DNA of 64,000 nt from positions 1-64,000 of the forward strand of contig JAGHZY010000011.1 of the NCBI GenBank assembly GCA_017745175.1, read 5' to 3'. Made by a program: the position numbers and the translations under genes. Under the pieces are notes generated by a model, which was not told the DNA's origin, ran no database searches, and was given only the letters and a program-made list of their open reading frames with translations. Numbering within the stretch: position 1 is the stretch's first letter; each line of letters starts with the position of its first letter. The DNA is from Sphingopyxis sp. Its GTDB lineage: Bacteria; Pseudomonadota; Alphaproteobacteria; Sphingomonadales; Sphingomonadaceae. Positions 51,419 to 60,190 of this stretch are shown in pieces.

Positions 51419-51988
51419 ATGGATCGTCAGGCTCAACTCCGCTGGTTTGCACGCGACGTGCTGCCGCACGAGCCCGATCTGCGCAAATGGCTCGGCGGCC
51501 GTGTCCGCGGGCTCGATTCCTGTGATGTCGATGAGGTCGTACAGGAAGCCTATGCGCGGCTCTGGACCGGCGATCCCGACGCGATCCGCAACGCGCGGGC
51601 CTATCTGTTCGTGACAGCGCGCCATATCGTCGGCGAGCATCTTCGCCGCTCGCGCATCGTCGCGATCGACCTTGTGGCGGATTTGGACTCGCTGAACATC
51701 ATTGACGAGGAGATGAGCGTTCACCGGCGTCTCAGCGGACAGGAAGAACTGGCGCGTTTGTACGAAATATTGCAGACGCTGCCACCAAAATGCCGTCAGG
51801 CGTTCGAGTTGAAGAAGTTTCAGGACTTCTCGCAGCGCAAGATCGCCGAACATATGGGAATAGCCGAAAGCACGGTGGAGAAACATCTCGCCAAGGCGCT
51901 TCGGCTCGTTTCCGACGCAATGAAGGAAGCGCCGGCCGGCGCGCAGGATGGAAGACAGCGTGAGCGCAGGTTCTGGAAATGGGGCTGA
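51419..51988 (+). CDS. ECF sigma factor, FecI-like
   Basis: This 189-residue extracytoplasmic-function sigma factor has region 2 at about 20-85 (VDEVVQEAYARLWTG, ARAYLFVTARHIVGEHLRRSRIV in parts) and region 4 at about 110-165 (LQTLPPKCRQAFELKKFQDFSQRKIAEHMGIAESTVEKHLAKAL in parts). It begins at the ATG 51419, which follows an AT-rich leader. The next genes are FecR-type anti-sigma and an STN TonB receptor, so it is part of a cell-surface signalling trio and probably drives the receptor and peptidase genes. Confidence 0.95.
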   Translation: MDRQAQLRWFARDVLPHEPDLRKWLGGRVRGLDSCDVDEVVQEAYARLWTGDPDAIRNARAYLFVTARHIVGEHLRRSRIVAIDLVADLDSLNIIDEEMSVHRRLSGQEELARLYEILQTLPPKCRQAFELKKFQDFSQRKIAEHMGIAESTVEKHLAKALRLVSDAMKEAPAGAQDGRQRERRFWKWG

Positions 51989-52937
51989 TATCGACGCCCG
52001 GGCTTCGGCCTGGGCCGTGCGGTCGGCCGAGCGCCCGCTGGATTCGTCGGAGCAGCAGCAGCTCGATGCCTGGCTGGCGGAAGACAGCCGGCATCTTGGT
52101 GCCTATGTGCGCGCGCAGGCGCTCTGGCTCGATATCGACCGCATCGCGGCGCTCGACAGCGGTGCGCGGCAGGAGGTTCCGTTGCCGGCGCGCCGGCCGC
52201 TTCCCTGGCGCCGCTATGCCATGGCTGCGTCGGTCGCGCTTGCTGCGTTCGGCGGGGCGATGGTCTATGACCATATGGACGGCCGTATTTCGACGGGGCG
52301 CGGCGAGGTGCGCCGCGTCGCGCTCGAGGACGGATCAGTCGTCACGCTCAACGGTGATTCGACGGTGCAGATCCGTTACAAGGATGATGTTCGTCAGGTG
52401 ATCCTGCGCCGGGGTGAAGCGCTGTTCGACGTTGCGCACAACAGCCGGCGCCCGTTCGTGGTGAACGCCGAAGGGCTGAACGTGCGCGCCGTCGGGACCG
52501 AATTCGTGGTCGGTCTCGAGGATGGCGGTGTCGAGGTGACGGTCGAGGAAGGTGTCGTCGCGGTGGCGGGCGGGGCCAGCGGCTCGCCGACGCCGCACTA
52601 CATCCGCCGCAACGAACAATTTGTTGCCGCGAAGACCGGTTCGCGCAAGGCGGCTCTGGATGCCGCCGACGTCGAGCGGCGGACGGCGTGGCGCAAGGGC
52701 CTGCTTGTTTTCGACGGCCAGCAGCTGGGCGCGGCGGCGGCCGAGGTCAATCGCTATTCCGATCTTCGCGTGGTGATCGACGATCCGACGCTGGCGCGCG
52801 CTGAATTCATGGGCATCTTCAAGCTCGGCGATTCGCGCGCCTTCGCGAACGCGGCCGCCAACGCATTCAATGGCGAGGTTATTCGGCGCGACGGCGAACT
52901 GGTGATTGTCCGCCAGCAGAATTCTCCGTCACACTGA
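51948..52937 (+). CDS. FecR family anti-sigma / signal transducer
   Basis: This 329-residue inner-membrane regulator has an N-terminal sigma-binding part with DSSEQQQLDAWLAEDSRHLGAYV, one helix at about 90-106, and a periplasmic FecR domain at about 115-215 (GEVRRVALEDGSVVTLNGDSTVQIRY, RRGEALFDVAHNSRRPFVVNAEG in parts). The C-terminal region is a small STN-like fold. It overlaps the sigma gene by 41 bp. A GTG at 51960 with a better ribosome site is an alternative start. Confidence 0.95.
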   Translation: MEDSVSAGSGNGADIDARASAWAVRSAERPLDSSEQQQLDAWLAEDSRHLGAYVRAQALWLDIDRIAALDSGARQEVPLPARRPLPWRRYAMAASVALAAFGGAMVYDHMDGRISTGRGEVRRVALEDGSVVTLNGDSTVQIRYKDDVRQVILRRGEALFDVAHNSRRPFVVNAEGLNVRAVGTEFVVGLEDGGVEVTVEEGVVAVAGGASGSPTPHYIRRNEQFVAAKTGSRKAALDAADVERRTAWRKGLLVFDGQQLGAAAAEVNRYSDLRVVIDDPTLARAEFMGIFKLGDSRAFANAAANAFNGEVIRRDGELVIVRQQNSPSH

Positions 52938-53011
52938 TAGCGGATTTCCCCCCTTCGTCGCTCGTTTGCCTATGGAAGCTTATCGCTTCGGGGCTTTAGG
53001 GAGGCAAGACG

Positions 53012-56000
53012 ATGGGGTGGGGGCACGCAAGCCGAATCAATCCGCGCACGGTTCTGATGACCGGGGTCGCTGCAGCGCTGTTCTGGTCGGCGCCGGCGAT
53101 GGCGCAGGAGCGCCAGCGCTATTCGATCCCGGCGGGCGACGCCGCGAAGACGGTGCAGCGGCTGGCATTGCAGTCGGGCGTCCAGGTCATGGCGCCAAAC
53201 GCGGACCTCGCCGGCGTAAAGAGCAATCCCGTCGAGGGGAATTACACGCCGATCGAAGCGTTGCGCCGCATGCTCGCGGGCAAGGGACTCGAAGTCGTGC
53301 AGAATGGCGACGGTGTCGTGGTGATCCGCCGCGCGCGGAGCGGCGAGGCGAGCGTCGGTGCCGAGACGACGGGCGAAGAGATTATCGTGACGGGCTCGCG
53401 CATCGAGCGCGCGGGTTTCGATACCGTCCAGCCCGCGATGGTCGATGACGCGGCGCAGATCGAAAGGCGCGGCTATGTGAACGTCGCGGAGGCGCTCGAG
53501 GCCAATCCGCTTTTCGGAACGTCGGACAGCAGCGGCGTGGGCGGCAATCAGGCGATAAACGGGACGGGGCAGCGCTTCGTCAACATGTTCAGCCTCGGGT
53601 CGCAGCGGACGCTGACGCTGGTCAACGGCCGGCGCTTCGTCTCGGCGAATTCGGCGGCTGCCAGCGGCAATGCCTCGGCGGGCTCGCAGGTCGATCTCAA
53701 CCTCATCCCGACGGGGCTGGTCGACCGGATCGAGACCATCGCGATCGGCGGCGCGCCGATCTACGGCTCGGATGCGATCGCCGGCACGGTCAATATCATC
53801 CTGAAGGACAATTTCGACGGCGTGCAGATATCGGGTCTCGCCGGGCTGAACGAGGATGGCGATTCGCATCAATATGCCATTCGCGGTCTCGCCGGGACGA
53901 ACTTTTCCGAAGGCCGCGGGAACATCGTCGTCGGCGTCGAATATTCGCGGCAAAGCGGCCTTTTGTACCGCGACCGGTTCGGCGGGTTCAAAACCACCGT
54001 CGCGAACCCCGACAACGTCAATTCGACCGACGGAATCTCCGCGCTCCGCGTCATCGACGACTATCGCTATGCGATCTTCAACGAAGGCGGGCTTCCCTAT
54101 TTCGATTCGGGTGCGGGCGCGCTGCTCGGCGCCGATGGCCCGGGGGTCTCGCTGCCGCGCTTCGGGATCGCGCCGAGGGGCAACTATATCTTCGATGCGC
54201 AGGGCCGGCCGCTGCAGTTCGGCGCCAACGGTGAACTCGTCCCCTTCAATGTCGGCACGGTGGTCGAGGATCTGCTGGGGGGAACCGGTCTCGGAACCTT
54301 CCCGCTCTCGACCTCGGGCGGCGATGGCTTCAGCCTCGCCGACAACACGTCGCTGCTGACGCCGACCTATCGCGTCCTCGGCAATCTCCTCGCGCACTAC
54401 GACATCACGCCGAATGTGCGGCTGTTCTTCGAGGGCGCCTATGCGCACAGCAAGGTCGTCCGGCTGTCCGACCTGACATCGCTCGCGGCGCCGGGGCTGA
54501 TCGGCGGACCGAAGCTGACCTTCTCGGTCGATAACCCGTTCCTGTCCGATCAGGCGCGTTCGATCCTGCGGGCCAACGGACTCACCACCTTCAATCTCAA
54601 CCGCAACCTCAACGACATCGTCCAGCGCGAGCCGCAGCGGACGGTGCAGGATCTTTATCGCTTCGTCGGCGGGCTCGAAGGCCATTTCGACGTCGCGGGC
54701 GAGCGCTGGAACTGGGACGTCTCGTACAATTACGGCCGCGTCCGCAACGATTCGCGGGTGACCTATATCAATCCGGAGAATTTCCTCGCCGCGGTCAATG
54801 CCGTCCGGGTCAACGGGTCGATCGTTTGCGGGGGCGCGGCGCCCGCGGGCTGCGTCCCGATCAACCTTTTCGGCTACGGCTCGCCCAGCGACGAGGCGAT
54901 CGCCTATGTCACGCAGCCGGGCCGGTCGAAGAGCACGAATACGCAAACGGTGCTGACGGCGAATATCGGCGGCAAGCTGCCGTTCGGCATTTCGAGCGAA
55001 AGGATCGCGTTCAACGTCGGCGTCGAGCGCCGCGTCGAAAAGGCGGTCTTCGAACCCGACGCGGTGCTGCAGGCGGGGGACACGTTGCTCGGCGACGGAA
55101 TCGGCGCCTATTCACCGGTCGCGGGCAAGTTCGGGACCAGGGAAGTCTATGGCGAACTCGTCGTTCCGCTGATCTCCGACGACCAGAATTTCCCGCTGAT
55201 CCGCAGTGCGGAATTCGACGGCTCGATCCGCTACGTCGATCATTCGCTGGCGGGCGGTGCGCTTACCTGGTCCGCGGGCGCGCGCGTTTCGCCCAAGCTG
55301 GGGGGGATCGGTGAAGGGCTGACCTTCCGCGGCGTCTATACGCGGGCAATCCGTTCGCCCGCGGTGAGCGAACTCTTCACGGGCATTTCGCCGGTGACCA
55401 ACACCCTGTCCGATCCGTGCGGGAACAATAATTTCGATCGCGGCAACAATCCCGAGGTGCGCAAGGCCAATTGCGCGGCCGCGCTTTCCGCGGTCGGCGC
55501 ACCGGTGCCGGGCGTCTTCGATCCGACGACCGACAATCGCTCGGTTTCGGGCAATGTTTCGGGCAACCCCAATCTCGACAATGAAAAGGCAAAGAGCTGG
55601 TCGGTCGGCCTCGTGTATCAGCCGCGTGCGATACCCGGTTTCCGGCTCGCGGCCGACTGGACCGACGTCCGGCTGAAGGGCGGGATCGAGAATCTCGACA
55701 TCAATTCGTTGATGGCCTCCTGCTATGACAGCGCTGAATATCCGGCCACGGGCGCGTGCAGCTCGTTCCGCCGCCTGACGGCCGCCGACATCGCGTCGGG
55801 CAACGGCACCGGAGGCGCCGCGCGCGTGGTGGGCGATATCGCGGGCGGTTTCACGACCGGCTTCGTGAACACATCGACGCTCCATTTCGCCGGCCTGATC
55901 GTCGCGGCCGATTATAATTTCGGGCTCGATGGCCTCGTGCCCGGTTCGGACGGGCGCAATTCGATGCGTCTTGGAACCAAGCTCTTCTATACCGACACCT

Positions 56001-56374
56001 ATGAGCAGGTGCTGTTCGCCGGCCAGCCGGTGACGCAGGGTGCGGGAACGGTCGGGTTGCCGAAATGGCGGGTGCAGGCCAATGTCGGCGCGACGCTCGG
56101 CGACGTCGATCTGGATTTCCAGATCCTGTGGCGCGACAAGACCAAGATCAGCCTTGTGCAGACGATCGAGGATACGCCGGTCAACGATGTCGGCGCCTAT
56201 ACGCTGGTCAACGGAACGCTCGGCTTCAACGTCAACGACCGGTTCCGGCTGCAGTTGATCGTCAACAACGTCTTTGATCGCGACGTCCCCTATTCGGCGC
56301 TCGTCCGCCGCAGCTTCGGCTCGTTCGATATCCTCGGCCGCAGCTATATGCTGACCGCGAGCGCGAGCTTCTGA
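53012..56374 (+). CDS. TonB-dependent receptor with STN signalling domain
   Basis: This 1120-residue outer-membrane receptor has a signal peptide (about 1-31), an STN domain at about 35-100 (RYSIPAGDAAKTVQRLALQSGVQVM, the part that contacts FecR), a plug domain at about 120-260 (EEIIVTGSRIERAG, YVNVAEALEANP) and a C-terminal barrel ending in Phe. GGGAGG lies eight bases before the ATG. Large size, long extracellular loops and position before five peptidases suggest a peptide ligand rather than a siderophore; that is inference. Powered by TonB, for example the operon at 1.2-3.9 kb. Confidence 0.95.
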   Translation: MGWGHASRINPRTVLMTGVAAALFWSAPAMAQERQRYSIPAGDAAKTVQRLALQSGVQVMAPNADLAGVKSNPVEGNYTPIEALRRMLAGKGLEVVQNGDGVVVIRRARSGEASVGAETTGEEIIVTGSRIERAGFDTVQPAMVDDAAQIERRGYVNVAEALEANPLFGTSDSSGVGGNQAINGTGQRFVNMFSLGSQRTLTLVNGRRFVSANSAAASGNASAGSQVDLNLIPTGLVDRIETIAIGGAPIYGSDAIAGTVNIILKDNFDGVQISGLAGLNEDGDSHQYAIRGLAGTNFSEGRGNIVVGVEYSRQSGLLYRDRFGGFKTTVANPDNVNSTDGISALRVIDDYRYAIFNEGGLPYFDSGAGALLGADGPGVSLPRFGIAPRGNYIFDAQGRPLQFGANGELVPFNVGTVVEDLLGGTGLGTFPLSTSGGDGFSLADNTSLLTPTYRVLGNLLAHYDITPNVRLFFEGAYAHSKVVRLSDLTSLAAPGLIGGPKLTFSVDNPFLSDQARSILRANGLTTFNLNRNLNDIVQREPQRTVQDLYRFVGGLEGHFDVAGERWNWDVSYNYGRVRNDSRVTYINPENFLAAVNAVRVNGSIVCGGAAPAGCVPINLFGYGSPSDEAIAYVTQPGRSKSTNTQTVLTANIGGKLPFGISSERIAFNVGVERRVEKAVFEPDAVLQAGDTLLGDGIGAYSPVAGKFGTREVYGELVVPLISDDQNFPLIRSAEFDGSIRYVDHSLAGGALTWSAGARVSPKLGGIGEGLTFRGVYTRAIRSPAVSELFTGISPVTNTLSDPCGNNNFDRGNNPEVRKANCAAALSAVGAPVPGVFDPTTDNRSVSGNVSGNPNLDNEKAKSWSVGLVYQPRAIPGFRLAADWTDVRLKGGIENLDINSLMASCYDSAEYPATGACSSFRRLTAADIASGNGTGGAARVVGDIAGGFTTGFVNTSTLHFAGLIVAADYNFGLDGLVPGSDGRNSMRLGTKLFYTDTYEQVLFAGQPVTQGAGTVGLPKWRVQANVGATLGDVDLDFQILWRDKTKISLVQTIEDTPVNDVGAYTLVNGTLGFNVNDRFRLQLIVNNVFDRDVPYSALVRRSFGSFDILGRSYMLTASASF

Positions 56375-56382
56375 TGCCTTTA

Positions 56383-56409
56383 CCGGGGCGGCGCATGGCG
56401 CCGCCCCGG
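56383..56409. other. perfect 12-bp hairpin between receptor and S9 peptidase genes
   Basis: A fully paired stem CCGGGGCGGCGC with a three-base loop lies nine bases after the receptor stop. No T-run. It could protect the receptor message or reduce read-through into the peptidase genes, setting different protein amounts within one operon. Confidence 0.5.
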
Positions 56410-56426
56410 CCATATAAGGGACAACA

Positions 56427-58382
56427 ATGCGCATATATCTGTCTGGCATCGCTCTCGCCTGCCTTGCCGTTCCGTCCTTTGCCGACGAGGGAGCGCCGCG
56501 GCACTACACGATCGAGCAGCTGATGGATTCGGATGTGATCGGCGGGCTTTCCTGGTCGCCCGACGACAGCAGGCTGATCTTCACCAGCAATCGCACCGGC
56601 ATCGCCAATATCTATGAAATGCCGTCGGACGGCGGGACGCCGAGGCCGCTCACCGACTCGGTCAAGGAAACGGTCAGTGCGATCGGCTATTTCCCGAACG
56701 ACGAACGCATCCTCTTTTCGAGCGATCAGGGCGGTAACGAACTCGCGCATATCCACGTCCGCGAACCGGACGGCTCGACGCGTGACGTGACACCGGGCGC
56801 GAAACATGTCGCGCGTTTCGTCGAATGGGCGCAGGACGGCAAAAGCTTCTTCGTCCAGACCAACGAGCGCGATCCGCGCTTTTTCGACCTCTACGAGATT
56901 CAGGCCGACGGCTATGCCAGGACAAAGCTGTTCGAGAATGACAAGGCGTATCAGGTTCGCGCGGTCAGCCCCGATCGCCGCTATGTCGGGCTCAGCCGAA
57001 TCGTCGATAATGCGACGAAGCATTGTTATGTCTATGACCGGACCGAAGCAAAGCTGATCCAGCTGACCGCCGAAGGCAAGCCTGTCGCGTGCGAGCCGCA
57101 GACCTTTGCCGACACGGGGGCTGACGGGAGCACGCAGCTTTTCTACACCACCGACGACGGGGGCGAATTCGCTTTCCTCGTGCGGCAGGACCTGACCACC
57201 GGAAAGCGCGTGACGGTGTTCAAGCCCGACTGGGATGTCCAGGGCGCGAACCTGTCGCGCGACGGCAGGACGCTGGTCGTCTCGGTCAACGAGGACGCGC
57301 GGTCGCGCCCCTGGCTGTTCGACGCGACGACCTTCAAGCCGCAGCGCTTCGCCGATCCGATGCCGGGCGCCAGCGTCGGGCTGCTCCTAGCCAATCATGC
57401 GAAAAAGGCGCTCGTCAGCGCCTCGAACGGCGCCACGCCGGGTGAAATCCTGCTGCTCGACCTTGCTACGGGCAAACGGACGCCGCTTCTCAACGCGCGC
57501 GCGCCCGGCGTGGCGCCCGACGATCTGGTCGCGGGCGAAGTCGTGCGCTTCAAATCCTGGGACGGCGTCACGGTGCCGGGCATTCTCTATGTGCCGAAGG
57601 GCGCGAAAAAGGGCGATGCGCTCCCCGCGGTTATCCACGTCCACGGCGGACCGGGCGACGAAAGCAAGATCGGATACCGTCCGCTCCAGCAATATCTCGC
57701 CAACCACGGTTATGTCGTGTTCGAGATCAACAATCGCGGCAGCAGCGGGTCGGGGCGCACCTTCTATCATCTCGACGATCGCAGGCACGGCGACGCCGAT
57801 CTCGACGACGTCGTCGCGGCGAAGAAGATGCTCGCCGATACGGGCTTCGTCGATCCCGCCAGGGTCGCGATCCAGGGGCAGAGCTATGGCGGCTATATGA
57901 CGCTCGCCGGGCTCGCCTTCCGCCCCGACGCCTTCGCCGCGGGGGTCGACATCTATGGCGTGTCGAACTGGCCGCGCCTGCTCGCCAACACGCCGAGCTG
58001 GTGGGAGGATCTGCGCCGGCTGCTCTTTACCGAGGTCGGCGATCCCGCAAGGGATGCCGACTATCTCCGCAAGATTTCGCCGGTCTTCCACGCAGCGAAC
58101 ATCAAAAAGCCGCTGCTCGTGCTGCAGGGCGCGAACGACCCGCGCGTGTTGCCCGTCGAGTCCGAGGACATCGTCGCGCGGGTGAAGGCGAACGGCGTGC
58201 CGGTCGATTATGTCGTCTTCCCCGACGAGGGGCATGGCTTTCGCAAGAAGGCAAACCAGATTGTCGCCTATCGCAAGATACTGGAATTTCTCGATACGCA
58301 TGTGAAGGGCGCGCCGGCCAAGGCGGCCCCTGCCGAAACAGCGACGGTTTCGCCGCTCGGCGATTTCCCGATCGGCCGGTGA
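56427..58382 (+). CDS. exported S9 family (prolyl oligopeptidase-type) peptidase
   Basis: This 651-residue serine peptidase has a signal peptide (about 1-19), an N-terminal beta-propeller (about 30-360, repeats such as GLSWSPDDSRLIFTSN) and a C-terminal alpha/beta-hydrolase domain. The triad is Ser486 in GQSYGGYM, Asp571 in GANDPRVLP and His603 in DEGHGF. Lasso-peptide isopeptidases of sphingomonads belong to this family and are also linked to FecI/FecR/TonB-receptor genes, but no lasso precursor or maturation gene is in the window. Digestion of an imported peptide is likely. AAGGGA precedes the ATG; it ends GTGA with the next gene. Confidence 0.93.
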   Translation: MRIYLSGIALACLAVPSFADEGAPRHYTIEQLMDSDVIGGLSWSPDDSRLIFTSNRTGIANIYEMPSDGGTPRPLTDSVKETVSAIGYFPNDERILFSSDQGGNELAHIHVREPDGSTRDVTPGAKHVARFVEWAQDGKSFFVQTNERDPRFFDLYEIQADGYARTKLFENDKAYQVRAVSPDRRYVGLSRIVDNATKHCYVYDRTEAKLIQLTAEGKPVACEPQTFADTGADGSTQLFYTTDDGGEFAFLVRQDLTTGKRVTVFKPDWDVQGANLSRDGRTLVVSVNEDARSRPWLFDATTFKPQRFADPMPGASVGLLLANHAKKALVSASNGATPGEILLLDLATGKRTPLLNARAPGVAPDDLVAGEVVRFKSWDGVTVPGILYVPKGAKKGDALPAVIHVHGGPGDESKIGYRPLQQYLANHGYVVFEINNRGSSGSGRTFYHLDDRRHGDADLDDVVAAKKMLADTGFVDPARVAIQGQSYGGYMTLAGLAFRPDAFAAGVDIYGVSNWPRLLANTPSWWEDLRRLLFTEVGDPARDADYLRKISPVFHAANIKKPLLVLQGANDPRVLPVESEDIVARVKANGVPVDYVVFPDEGHGFRKKANQIVAYRKILEFLDTHVKGAPAKAAPAETATVSPLGDFPIGR

Positions 58383-60190
58383 GCGACCTTCGCCTCAGCC
58401 GCCGCGAGTTGATCGCCGCCGGCGCGCTCGCCGCCACGACCCCCGCATGGGCCGCGGCCGCCGCCGACGAGGGCACACGCCTCGACGCCTTTTTCGAAAG
58501 CGTCTTCCAGCGCGATCTGGCCCGCAACCCTGCGGCGCAATCTTCGATGGGCGTGAAAGGCGGCGCGGCCGGATGGCCCGATGTCGGTGCGGCGCGCGCT
58601 GAGGAGAATATCGCCCTGGTCCGCCGCGATCTCGCCGAGCTTCGTCGCTTCGATCGCTCCGCACTGACTCCGGAGGTGCGGCTCAGCTACGATCTTTTCG
58701 CCCATGATGCCGAGGAGGCGATCGAGCGCCACCGCTGGCGCGACAATCATTATCCGGTCTGCCAGATGCGCGGACCGCAGCGCGATATCCCGCAGACGCT
58801 GATCAACAACCACCCGATCGCGAACGCCGCCGACGCCGAGGCCTATGTCGCGCGGCTGCACGCGGTACGCCCCCATCTCGCGGCGGTGGTTGCGGGGCTT
58901 GAGTGGCAAGCGGCGAACGGCGTCGTCCCGCCGTCCTTCTCGGCGCCGCTCGTCATCGGCAATTGCGAGAAACTGATCGCCGGCGCGCCGTTCCAGCCCG
59001 GCACGCCCGACAGTCCGATTCTCGCGGACTTCCGCGGCAAGCTCGCGAAGCTTCCGCTGGGCGACACCGAAAAGGCGCGGTTCTTGCGGGCGGCCGAGGC
59101 GGGGCTCGTCCAGGGTTTCGGCCCGGGCTTTCGCGGCCTTATCGACCATCTGCGCGGCATCCGGTGCGGCGCGAACTGCAACGATGGCGTCTGGCGGCTC
59201 CCCGACGGCGACGCCTATTATGCCGCGCAGCTCCGCTGGAACACGACGTTGCCGGTCGCGCCGGGCGACGTGCACCGTATCGGGCTCGAAGAAACCGAAC
59301 GCCTCCATGGCGAGATGCTTATGGTCGCGAGGCGCGCGGGCTTTACGGGTTCGCTTCCCGAATTCTTCGCGCACGTCCGCAGCAATGATCGCTTCTATTA
59401 CCCCGACACGGCCGCGGGGAAGGCGGCGTATCTCGACGCGATGCGCGCGAAGATCGCGGCGGTGACCGCGCGGCTTGGCGAATTGACGAGTCACGTCCCG
59501 GGCGCCGGGGTGCTGGTGAAGCCGGTCGAGCCGTGGCTCGAAGCGTCGGCAGGCACCGCCGGCTATTTCGCGCCGTCGGCCGACGGATCGCGTCCCGGCA
59601 TCCTCTATGTCAACACGCGCGCGATGCGGAACCTGCCGATCTACGAGCTGTCGGCGCTCGCCTATCATGAGGGGGTTCCCGGCCATCATCTCGAACAGGC
59701 GGTGACGCGCGGGCTCGACGCGCTGCCGAAGTTTCGCGCCTTTGGCGGCTATACCGCATTCAGCGAGGGCTGGGCGCTGTTCGCCGAACAATTGCCGGTC
59801 GGCATGGGGCTCTACGACGATCCGTGGCAGGAATTCGGGCGCCTTTCGATGGAGCTGATGCGCGCCGCGCGCCTCGTCACCGACACGGGCGTCCATGCGC
59901 TTCGCTGGAGCCGCGAACAAGCGGTCGCGTGGCTCGACGAAAACACCCCGTCGAACCATGCCGACAATGTCACCGCGATCCAGCGCTACATCGTCACGCC
60001 CGGACAGGCCTGCGCATACGAAATGGGCAAGCTCAAGCTCGTCGAGCTGCGCGACCGCGCGCGGACGAAGCTCGGCCCCCGCTTCGATCTTCGCCGCTTC
60101 AACGACAGCGTGCTCGGCAGCGGACCGCTGCCGCTGCCGATGCTCGAAGCCAATATCGACGCGTGGATCGCAAGGGGAGGACAGGCATGA
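58379..60190 (+). CDS. DUF885 family metallopeptidase-like protein (first copy)
   Basis: This 603-residue exported protein of the DUF885 family begins at GTG 58379, overlapping the S9 stop by four bases. It has a twin-arginine-like signal (SRRELIAAGALAATTPAWAAAA) and the family metal motif HEGVPGHH (His430). Further family landmarks are YYAAQLRWNTTLP, GILYVNTRAM and EGWALFAEQLP. These proteins are thought to be zinc carboxypeptidase-like. It is paralogous to the next gene, and its stop overlaps that gene's ATG. Confidence 0.92.
   Translation: MSDLRLSRRELIAAGALAATTPAWAAAAADEGTRLDAFFESVFQRDLARNPAAQSSMGVKGGAAGWPDVGAARAEENIALVRRDLAELRRFDRSALTPEVRLSYDLFAHDAEEAIERHRWRDNHYPVCQMRGPQRDIPQTLINNHPIANAADAEAYVARLHAVRPHLAAVVAGLEWQAANGVVPPSFSAPLVIGNCEKLIAGAPFQPGTPDSPILADFRGKLAKLPLGDTEKARFLRAAEAGLVQGFGPGFRGLIDHLRGIRCGANCNDGVWRLPDGDAYYAAQLRWNTTLPVAPGDVHRIGLEETERLHGEMLMVARRAGFTGSLPEFFAHVRSNDRFYYPDTAAGKAAYLDAMRAKIAAVTARLGELTSHVPGAGVLVKPVEPWLEASAGTAGYFAPSADGSRPGILYVNTRAMRNLPIYELSALAYHEGVPGHHLEQAVTRGLDALPKFRAFGGYTAFSEGWALFAEQLPVGMGLYDDPWQEFGRLSMELMRAARLVTDTGVHALRWSREQAVAWLDENTPSNHADNVTAIQRYIVTPGQACAYEMGKLKLVELRDRARTKLGPRFDLRRFNDSVLGSGPLPLPMLEANIDAWIARGGQA

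Noticed and set aside
52938-53011. lasso-peptide precursor near the FecI/FecR/receptor/S9 genes
   Set aside because: The gaps at 52938-53011 and 56375-56426 are too short for a precursor, and no lasso B or C enzyme is in the window.
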